64,000 bases of DNA from the NCBI GenBank assembly GCA_029204225.1, contig CM055095.1, forward strand, positions 13,794,049 to 13,858,048, in the 5' to 3' direction. The stretch comes from Diphasiastrum complanatum. Its lineage: Eukaryota; Streptophyta; Lycopodiopsida; Lycopodiales; Lycopodiaceae. Shown piece after piece: positions 57,235 through 64,000 of the stretch; the stretch's first letter is position 1; every line of letters begins with the position of its first letter. The notes under the pieces were generated by a model that was not told where the DNA came from, ran no database searches, and saw nothing but the letters and a program-made list of their open reading frames with translations. The position numbers were made by a program, and so were the translations under genes.

Positions 57235-57900
57235 AGGATAATGTTGTTAGGCAGCTATACAATAATTCATGTATGGGATATTCGACCCAGAATTCCCTTG
57301 GGAGCTCCTATGCTTTCAATCACAAAGAAGGATCTAGCAGGATCTAGGCTTACACCTCTGTGTTGACTATAAGAAATTAAATAGAATGGCTATCAAAAAT
57401 TCTTATCCCTTACCCAAAATGCATGATCTGATGGATCATCTAAATGGTGCAAACTATCTCACCAAGATTGACCTCAAATCCATATACCATCATATAAGGG
57501 TAAAGAGGAGGATGTACCCAAAACATGTCTTTGTACTAGATATGGCCACTGAATTTTTTGAGGAACATTGTCATGGTTTTCTTGGACAATATTTTGGTGT
57601 AGAGGCAGATTCTAAAGGAGCATGAAGAGCATCTTCGACCTGTTTTAAGTATCTCAAGTTAGAAAAAGCTCTATGGTAAAAAGTAAGTGTGAGTTTTTTC
57701 AAGCAAAACTCAAGTATTTAGGCCATAATACATATCATATCTGATCGTGGCATTGAGATCAAACATGATATGGTTCATAAGGTACAAGAGTGGCCAATCC
57801 AAAAATAATTTTTGAAGGCAAATCCTTTATAGGCTTCACAAGCTTTTTCCCTCAATTCACATAAAGGGTTATGCCAAACTTGCATTCTCGAAAACAAATA
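57235..57900 (+). mobile_element. Ty3/gypsy reverse-transcriptase fragment
   Basis: KNSYPLPKMHDLMDHLNGAN and YLTKIDLKSIYHHIRVK (about 57400-57500) are the gypsy RT fingers and palm. Broken RT-like sequence continues to about 57900. It starts close to where the hAT coding region ends, so one of the two probably disrupted the other. Heavily decayed, with many breaks. Confidence 0.75.
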
Positions 57901-58254
57901 TTTTAAGGGAGTGAAGAAAATTAGCATTCATAGAAAAATCAATTATAAATGAATGAAAGCTTTGAAGCTTTTGAGTATTGTGTGTCTACAATGCATGTAC
58001 TATTTAAGTATATTAATTATGAAGTCCATTGCTACACATAATATTACAAACAAAATCAGGGAGAGACCATATAGTGACGCATCACATAGCAATCTCTTAC
58101 AAAGAATACCATATGGAAGCCCAAGAGAGGGACAAGAGAGATAGAGAAAGAGAAGAGGAGCAAATCTCCAAATAAGAACAGCAAATGAATAGATTCAAGT
58201 ATCTCTTGTGAGACACAATATTTATGCTAAGCTTGAGACCCCTAAGGGGATTTT
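57901..58254. other. Short AT-rich stretch without recognisable content
   Basis: Includes an AGAGA-rich patch (58120-58160). No gene or element boundary recognised. Confidence 0.45.
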
Positions 58255-58664
58255 TCAAGAATTGACATCAAGATCGTTAGGTCTCCCAAACTTATCTAAA
58301 ACTAGCAAGGTGGGGATTCCCAGTCAGCGACTTCTTATAGCCTAACAATTGTCAAAGAAGTGGCAATTTGCGACCGTTCGGATCCTAGTTGTCAATGCTG
58401 AGATGCTAGCTGGCAGAGCCACCAAGGTGACCAAGTTGGTAATAGGTCCATGGCGGTGCATGGGGGTGGTACCCTATGAGTCACTCAGTATTTATAGGTC
58501 ACACAGACACTAGGTGGACTAATCGCCTACAGATGGATGCGATGTGCCAGGTGAAAGGAATAGCAAGTAGGACTCATCGAGGGGGTGCCTACAGTTGGGG
58601 GGAGGTTCATTCTACACACCAACCTTTTGGTTTGACAAGTTTGGAGAGACATGTTTGTGACAAT

Positions 58665-58677
58665 CGGTATCAGAGCC
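58665..58677 (+). other. Primer-binding site of the second gypsy copy
   Basis: CGGTATCAGAGCC matches the initiator-Met tRNA complement at 12 of 13 bases and lies three bases after the LTR end GTGACA. Confidence 0.85.
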
Positions 58678-59908
58678 TCGTTCTACAGAGAGAGTGCCCC
58701 ATTCTAGAGAGAGAAAGTGTGGAAAAACACCTAATTTACTAAATTTCTTGAGGAATTTGGGGAAATAATGAAAAAATCAGAATAGGTAGGTGTTTCCTAC
58801 CCTCACCATTGTAGTCAAGCTCTAAAAACGTTTTGATTTTCTTGAAGATAGCCAGCCCACTACCTGCAAGCAACACTAGCACACTTTTCCTTGCAAACAA
58901 ATTTGAGAATTTTGCCATAAGTTCTTCTACAATTGTTGGATTGCAATCAAATTCTAGCAAGCTTTTTGGGGTACTAATCGCTACCTGGAAAGCATCACCA
59001 TCTTACTTGACACCTGCTCCTCACATAATATTGTCAATTCACATGTAGAGAAAAAGCTTTGCTTAGCAACTATTCCTTTTGATTAACAATCGACAATTGA
59101 GATGCAAGGTTGTAAAGGAACAAAAGTTTGGAATGAGAGAGTCTCTTGGGTGTCTTTGTCTATTCAGACGTATTCCGAGAAGGTAGACTTTGAAATCACT
59201 AAATTAGCTAAGTTTAATATTGTTTTGGGTAAGCGGTGGCATGCGTGTAAGCAACCTACTATAGATTTTATCTTGCATGTGTATAAGTTCAGACATGAGG
59301 GTATGTCTCATGTCTTAAGGAAAAGAGACCATTTGTTTAGGTTACTTGTATGCAAATAAAGAGAATGAAGTTCTATGAATGTTGTATCAATGAAGCATAA
59401 ATGATTATAATAGACAAAATCAAGCAATCTCTCATGAAGAATGACCAAGAGCATCTGATATAAGGCCAAGTGAACAATCAGGAAACACCATCAAGAGCCC
59501 AAGGTATCCATAAGGCCCATGAGTGTATAGCATCAACGTCGACTGTAGCAAAGTCGTACATAAAAGCACGAGCATAAACATGGAAACTCATCTAGAAAAA
59601 TCTCGACACAAGATGACATTTAACGAGCACACACGATATGTAAAACACACGAGCACACACAAATTTTCTCTTTCTTCTTCTGCCTCTTTTTTTTTTCAAA
59701 AAAAAATAATAAATAAATAAAAACAAAACAAAAAAATAAAAACAAATTAGAAGATAAGTATTTCTAAAACAAGAAAGCTCCAAGTAGGGTGGGTATGCTG
59801 CCCCGTAAAATCAGCAAGGTAGCTCAAACTTTGGTAGCAAAGAGGGTGATATGCAATGGCTAGAATGTAGGCAAAAACCAGAAAACAATTGCTAATAAAA
59901 GATGTGTC

Positions 59909-60015
59909 AAAATCACCTCCAAACAGGGCACTAGGAAGAACGGTAGGTACTGGCAAAATCACCTCCAAACAGGGCGCTAGGAAGAAAGCCAGCAAACAAA
60001 TGCTGACGAAAAGGT
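59909..60015. repeat. Diverged tandem repeat interrupted downstream by a TRIM
   Basis: AAAATCACCTCCAAACAGGG begins at 59909 and again at 59955. A third related unit is split by the TRIM: AAAACCTC ends at 60026, and the sequence resumes after 60308 as ACCTCCTCTAAATAGGGTGC. Confidence 0.8.
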
Positions 60016-60026
60016 GCCAAAACCTC

Positions 60027-60308
60027 TGTTAGAAATCCATAATTCATAATATGGATGGACACACTAGGATTTGAACCCAGGTCCTAGTTGTCACCTGCCC
60101 CACAACTTGGGACACCTAACCATGCTTTGACACCATGAACTATTAGATCTAACTTGGCACTAATACCATGTTAGAAATAATTCATAATATGGATGGACAG
60201 ACTAGGATTCAAACCCAGGACCTCTCTCATACCGGATGGGATGCTCTACCACTGAGCTATTTGCCCTATTTGATAGTTCTCTCTAGAGTGTGGATTGGTA
60301 TTTCCACA
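60027..60308 (-). mobile_element. TRIM copy 1: miniature LTR element with a tRNA-like LTR
   Basis: On the minus strand: a complete LTR of 140 bases (60308-60169) starting TGTGGAAATACC and ending TTTCTAACA; then a primer-like site TGGTATTAGTGC (60168-60157); a short non-coding interior; and a partial second LTR ending GGATTTCTAACA at 60027. The 5-bp duplication ACCTC stands on both sides (60022-60026 and 60309-60313), so both ends are authentic. The element has no coding capacity and must depend on another element's proteins. It belongs to the same family as 61180-61500. Confidence 0.87.
60195..60266 (-). promoter_or_regulatory. tRNA-like segment with A and B boxes inside the LTR of TRIM copy 1
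   Basis: The 5' arm GGGCAAA pairs mostly with the 3' arm TCTGTCC. The A box TAGCTCAGTGG (60259-60249) fits the consensus TRGCNNAGYNGG. The B box GGTTTGAATCC (60215-60205) is one base from GGTTCGANTCC. Box spacing is tRNA-like. It suggests an internal RNA polymerase III promoter within the LTR. Confidence 0.75.
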
Positions 60309-61242
60309 ACCTCCTCTAAATAGGGTGCTACAAAGTGCAATAGGTACTGCTCAAAAAATCCACCGAACCAGTTGTTTGAAAATATAGCAGCCAACTTAAA
60401 AAGCTGTCAGAAATGATTTGCAAAAAAAGAAAAAGAAAAAATTCTGCCACCAAGTTTAGCGGAAGAACAGCCGCCTTAAAAAAACGAGATCTGCAAGTGT
60501 GGAGAAAAACTATCACTCCCACCAAGGAAAGTGCTCTATTACCAAGTTATAGACTCAATCTATGATATTGTATAATGAAGCACAAATGACTATAATAGAC
60601 ACAATCAAGCAATCTCCCACGAAGAATGACCAAAGAGCATCCAATATAATCAATGGCTAAAGCCCTACAAGCGATAGCAAAGAGTTCTCTCACGAAGAGC
60701 CCAAGAAATACCAATAAGTTGAATAACACATGAATTCCTAATGTCTAAACAATAGCCCTATATATACTTTCTACAGGCCCTTAGTGGAACTTTCTAGAGA
60801 TTAGGGCAACTTAGGTATTTGGGTCATATAAGAACATGCCCTTAATGGTAATTGGCTCAATACCTAAAGGTATACTAGTTAGGGGCTATTCCCAGTATAT
60901 AAATAAGAGCGTCTAGTGACTTGGAAAGGGCATCCATTGTCAGATGCTACATAGGAGCCATTTCAGAATTTGTAGAAGTCTTACCCAAAGTTTGTCATCA
61001 AGGACCAGTGACTTGCCAGAGGAGAGAAGGATTGTTAGAGTCAAGTCTGCCTCTAGCATGACCGCGGCATGGCCGATTACCAAAGAGGGCCTGAGGCCAA
61101 GTACTGGCGAAGGCCGATAACCAAAGTGGACGTTTGTCCCTAGCTAGGACCGTTGTGTCACAAGCAGTGACGAGGTGTGTGTTGGAATATCAATCCACAC
61201 TCTAGAGAGAACTATCAAACAGGGCGGACAGCTCAGTGGTAG

Positions 61243-61255
61243 TGGTATCAGAGCC
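61243..61255 (+). other. Primer-binding site of TRIM copy 2
   Basis: TGGTATCAGAGCC, an exact 13-base match to the complement of the plant initiator-Met tRNA 3' end. Confidence 0.93.
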
Positions 61256-61358
61256 AAGTTATACCTAACAGTTCATGGTGTCAAAGCCATGGTTAGGTGG
61301 CCCAAGTTGTGGGGCAAGTGACAGCTAGGACCCCAACCAAGTGTGGCTTGAGGGGGGG

Positions 61359-61500
61359 TGTTGGAATATCAATCCACACTCTAGAGAGAACTATCAAACA
61401 GGGCGGATAGCTCAGTGGTAGAGCATCCCACCGGTATGAGGGAGGTCATGGGTTCGAATCCTAGTCTGTCCATCCATATTATGGTTTATGGATTCTAACA
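61359..61500 (+). repeat. Complete LTR of TRIM copy 2
   Basis: Bounded by TGTTGGAAT and ATTCTAACA, the short inverted ends typical of LTRs. About half of it is the tRNA-like segment 61401-61471. Confidence 0.9.
61401..61471 (+). promoter_or_regulatory. tRNA-like cloverleaf with perfect A and B boxes inside the TRIM LTR
   Basis: Acceptor arms GGGCGGA (61401-61407) and TCTGTCC (61465-61471) pair at all seven positions, two of them G-U. The D arm is GCTC/GAGC (61410-61413, 61421-61424). The T arm encloses TTCGAAT with four of five pairs. The A box TAGCTCAGTGG (61408-61418) and B box GGTTCGAATCC (61451-61461) fit the RNA polymerase III consensus. The anticodon arm is only 4 bp with a 10-base loop and no proper anticodon, so this is not a decoding tRNA. 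No TTTT terminator follows within the element. Function as a promoter is inferred. Confidence 0.82.
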
Positions 61501-61836
61501 ATGTGACCACCTGACAAGCTGTCAAACAGATCTGTGACCGTCATGATCCTATCTTGTCAATGACGAGATGCTAGCCATAGCCGACAAGCCACCGGGGTGA
61601 CCAACTGGGTCACAAGTCCATGGTAGGGCATGGGGGTGGTACCGTATGAGTCACTCAATATCACCGGTCACAAGTGACATGCATGGCAAGTGGAGTGATC
61701 AACCATAGTTGGATGCCATGTGCCAAGTGACAAGAGTAGCAAGTAGGACTTATAGAGGTGGTGCCTACAATTTGGGAGGTTCATTCTACAAATTGACCTT
61801 TTCGTTTCACGAGCTTGGAGAAACAGGCTTGTGACA

Positions 61837-62060
61837 TAACATGTCAATCGTATGGATGAAGAAAATAATAGCGGCACTACGAATATCATGGGACCAAATA
61901 TCCAATGCCAAAGTTGTACCCATAGATACACTGCTAAAATATGCCATGATCAAATCTCAAGCATTGTAAAGTTTAAGATTTAGCAGTATCCTTGAACAAT
62001 CATCTCATCATGGCCAAACAAGAGTTGTTAATGTCTAGTGCATTAAGGCGCTAGAGTAAA
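61837..62060. other. Short unassigned stretch
   Basis: Lies between the gypsy LTR end and the LINE fragment. No content recognised. Confidence 0.4.
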
Positions 62061-62480
62061 GCAAAGTCTCCCAATCTTTTTGGTATACATGTTGATAAGC
62101 TAAAAGATGTGTTGATGATGAAGGTGGGGGTGGTGCTAGCTTTCTTCATTATGTCACTAAACGTCTTTTATATGCAGATGATGAAGTGCTTTTATCTAAT
62201 ACTCTATGTAGCCTACAAACACCTTGAAGCTTTGAAGAAATTGTATGAGAATATGAGTCTCTCTGTAAACGTCAATACAACAAAGGTCATGATGCTCCAA
62301 TCGAAAAAGGTCAATGATCCTTATGCGTTGTTGGATAGGGCTGCTGAAATTGAAATAACCCAAAAACACAAGTATTTGCGAGTTGGGATTTCAAAAGAAT
62401 TTCGATAGTATCCATTTGTTGACAAAAGGCTTATTGGCACATTACAACTCTTCTTTGGTATAGAAGCAACGTGCCAACAA
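62060..62480 (+). mobile_element. LINE reverse-transcriptase fragment, plus strand
   Basis: FGIHVDKLKDVLMM (about 62080-62120) precedes RLLYADDEVLLSNTL (about 62164-62205), the YADD catalytic motif of non-LTR RT. LKKLYENMSLSVNVNTTKVM follows (about 62231-62290), then a KHKYLRVGI segment that stands for the usual ..YLG...; frames change at least twice. It covers the RT palm and thumb only. It is related in type, though not evidently in family, to the LINE pieces in the MCCB intron. Confidence 0.78.
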
Positions 62481-62529
62481 ACAAAGCTATATAGATGACT
62501 CAATGACACTATTTGAGCCTTTGATAACA

Positions 62530-62997
62530 TAGGTACTATGTGAGTGTGAGGTTTGCAGTAGCATGTATTAGGAACAATGAACAGAGGTCCACCACAATGG
62601 AAGAGTGACTCTGGATCTCCACCCACTATCTTGTACCTAGCTCTACATCCACAGGCCACCATATAGGACCAGCGCCCAACCTCCAGGAAGCCATGCACTG
62701 ACCCACCCTTAGTAACTAAGGGTGCCCTCCACTTAGTGGCACTCCCTATGAATATAGACCAAGCCCTCTAGATCCTAGTACCTAAGGGTTATTATCCCGA
62801 ACTACGGGGCTGAGTGTCACCCCGCCGGGACCCCCTAGGGACTAACGAGCCACATGTATCCCTGTGTTTGCCAATGGCCATAACATCTCCTCCCCCTAAA
62901 AGGAGCTTTCATCCTCAAAAGTGATATCTTCAAGGATGAAATCAGAATACCTCTTGCGAAGCTTGCTTACAGACTCCCAGGTTGCTTCTTCTTGGGA
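62530..62997 (-). mobile_element. 3' end and LTR start of a gypsy element, minus strand
   Basis: On the minus strand from 62997: EEATWESVSKLRKRYSDFI, the C-terminal end typical of gypsy pol. A purine tract (AGGGGGAGGAGA) follows, then an LTR-type start TGTTATGGCC at 62885. The LTR's far edge is not determined. It is a broken fossil, abutting a plus-strand gypsy fragment at about 63000. Confidence 0.65.
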
Positions 62998-62999
62998 TC

Positions 63000-64000
63000 C
63001 GTCCATTGCAACTGCTCCTGTCTTAAGTTTACCAAATGAAGCATTCATAGTAGAGATCGATGCCAGTGATCAGGCAGTCGGTGCTGTTCTCACTCAACAC
63101 GACCGTCCGGTCGCGTTTGAGAGTAAGAAACTGGATAAACACCGGTTGAATTATTCCACTTAAGAGAAGGAGTTGTTTGCAATAGTCTATGCTCTTAAGA
63201 AATGGAGGCACTACCTCTATGGAGCTAAGTTTGAGATCGTGTTTGATCAAGAAAGTACCAAGTGGCTTTCCTCCCAAAGCGACTTGAAAGGAAGAAAAGC
63301 TCATTGGGCCGAACTTCTCCAAGAGTTTGACTATCAACTTAGGTACATGAAAGGGCGCTACAATGTGATCCCAGATGCCCTGAGTCGAATGCCCATGGTA
63401 AGCGCGCTAAGTTTTATGGCATTCAGGAGTGAATTCCTGGAATCACTCAGAGGAAAGTGTGTTAGTGATTCTCACTACGCACTTGTGTGGCAGGCTATTG
63501 AGCAAAGGAATTCCACAGCCACACCAGGGCCATTAGAGAATGTTGCGGGGCCATCGGAAGATGTTGCAGTTGCGTCGGGACAGGACGCGCCGCCTGAGGA
63601 TGTTGCAGAAACATCCAAAGTGAATGTGCCATCAACAGGTGTTGTGGATGCTCGATGGAAGAATTTCTCCATTGAGGACGGGTACCTCCTTTATAAAGGC
63701 AGGGTATGTGTACCCAAGGAGGGTGACTTTCGGCGCCAAATTCTTGAGGAAAGTCACGACAATCCCAGTGCAGGGCATCCCGGGATAAAGAGGACCTATG
63801 CTCTTGCAAAGAATAAGTTTTATTGGCCTAGTATGCAGAAAGACGTACAGGAGTACGTGCTAAGGTGCACCACATGCCAGGCCATAAAGGCTGAACGTCT
63901 CAAGGTAGGCGGGCTCCTCCAGCCACTAGAGATACCCGGTGGTAGATGGGAGAGTATCAGCATGGATTTTATAGTGGGGTTACCAAGAACGAGTAAAAGG
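63000..64000 (+). mobile_element. Ty3/gypsy fossil: RNase H and integrase, continuing past the window
   Basis: RNase H: VEIDASDQAVGAVLTQHDRP (about 63050-63110), ALKKWRHYLYGAKFEI, then VIPDALSRMP (about 63370-63400). After a spacer comes the integrase zinc finger: HDNPSAGHPGIKRTYALAKN ... CTTCQAIKAERLK (about 63760-63900). The core starts with WESISMDFIVGLPRT at the window's right edge. Broken, with few visible breaks in this part. The spacer between RNase H and integrase is unusually rich in Ala, Pro and Val and contains DVA-type repeats. Confidence 0.85.

Larger units (their letters stand above)
59385..60905 (-). mobile_element. Small minus-strand LTR element nested in the gypsy copy
   Basis: A ~70-base segment at about 59391-59460 (ATAATAGACAAAATCAAGCA, then ATGAAGAATGACCAAGAGCA) recurs at about 60578-60650, as expected for two LTRs. 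On the minus strand a primer-like TGGTAATAGAGC (60547-60536) lies after the right-hand repeat unit. Gypsy sequence resumes near 60908 (CTAGTGACTTGGAAAGGGCA). The interior has no coding content and contains a short tandem repeat (59909-60015) and a TRIM insertion (60027-60308). Non-autonomous or decayed; limits approximate. Confidence 0.55.
61180..61500 (+). mobile_element. TRIM copy 2: miniature LTR element with a tRNA-like LTR
   Basis: A partial left LTR starts TGTTGGAATATC at 61180. An exact initiator-Met primer site lies at 61243-61255, followed by a ~90-base non-coding interior and a polypurine tract GCTTGAGGGGGGG (61346-61358). The complete right LTR is 142 bases (61359-61500, TGTTGGAATATC ... 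GGATTCTAACA). Flanks GTGTG (61175-61179) and ATGTG (61501-61505) are a near-perfect 5-bp duplication. It is inserted in a gypsy LTR whose uninterrupted form is at 44280-44310. The interior shares GTTCATGGTGTCAAAGC and CCCAAGTTGTGGGGCA with copy 1. No protein is encoded. Confidence 0.9.
58255..61836 (+). mobile_element. Second copy of the chromodomain gypsy family, with nested insertions
   Basis: An LTR related to that at 44143 ends GTGACA at 58662 and is followed by CGGTATCAGAGCC (58665-58677), an initiator-Met primer site. A protease-region remnant (WVSLSIQTYSEKVDFEITKL, about 59150-59210) matches VSLSIQTYTEKLDFNITKL of the first copy. A minus-strand LTR element is inserted at about 59385-60905. 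A chromodomain-region remnant follows (about 60910-60960), then the 3' LTR from 61033 to 61836, itself carrying a TRIM insertion (61180-61500). The left LTR edge is uncertain. Most of the coding interior is absent; it is broken and clearly older than the copy at 44.1-50.5 kb. Confidence 0.8.
61033..61836 (+). repeat. 3' LTR of the second gypsy copy, interrupted by a TRIM
   Basis: Starts TGTTAGAGTCAAGTCTGC after a purine tract (GGAGAGAAGGAT) and ends GGCTTGTGACA. The match to the LTR at 44143-44619 is clear on both sides of 61180-61500, so the insertion is nested in this LTR. Confidence 0.88.

Noticed and set aside
59909-60015. CRISPR-like array
   Set aside because: Only two or three diverged direct repeats with unequal spacing, in plant nuclear transposon DNA.
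61401-61471. A genuine tRNA gene
   Set aside because: The acceptor, D and T arms and both promoter boxes fit, but the anticodon arm is short with a 10-base loop and no U33-anticodon arrangement. The same segment sits inside the LTR of another element copy, so it is better called a tRNA-derived promoter.

Overview
The window is nuclear DNA of a land plant with a large, repeat-filled genome. The only clearly functional host gene is MCCB, the mitochondrial 3-methylcrotonoyl-CoA carboxylase beta subunit. It lies on the minus strand and is cut into at least eight exons over more than 19 kb (20252-39614). Its introns reach 6.8 kb and are full of transposons. Long TE-filled introns, long (CT)n microsatellites, Ty1/copia and Ty3/gypsy elements primed by initiator-Met tRNA, hAT transposons and an unusual LINE family fit a fern, another seed-free vascular plant or a gymnosperm. 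The sequence does not settle the species.

Layout. 1-2.5 kb: AT-rich DNA with an acidic reading-frame tail. 2.55-6.9 kb: a Ty1/copia element with one long gag-pol frame. 7.07-7.95 kb: remains of an unrecognised multi-exon gene. 8.77-8.96 kb: a pure 188-bp (CT)n tract. 9.06-10.7 kb: an inverted-motif cluster and a decayed hAT transposase. 12.09-17.29 kb: a non-autonomous LTR element with two ~830-bp LTRs and a 412-codon frame of unknown function. 20.25-39.6 kb: MCCB exons, with a hAT fragment, head-to-tail LINE pieces, two copia fossils and a gypsy protease fragment in its introns. 41.2-54.3 kb: a LINE 3' end with a (CT)n-type tail, then minus-strand gypsy fossils, one of them split by a complete plus-strand chromodomain gypsy copy (44143-50481, both LTRs and the target duplication visible). 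55.3-57.1 kb: a nearly full-length hAT transposase. 57.2-64 kb: nested gypsy fossils, a LINE reverse-transcriptase piece and two copies of a very small LTR element (TRIM).

The most unusual find is that TRIM family (60027-60308, minus; 61180-61500, plus). It has ~140-bp LTRs, an initiator-Met primer site and an internal region of only about 100 bases. Its LTR contains a tRNA-like cloverleaf with intact A and B boxes, so it may carry an RNA polymerase III promoter, as Cassandra TRIMs do with 5S rRNA. The second most unusual is a LINE family whose copies end in a (CT)n-type repeat after AATAAAG instead of poly(A).

All calls come from reading sequence and translations by eye. No database search or structure program was run. 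Boundaries given as approximate are so marked.
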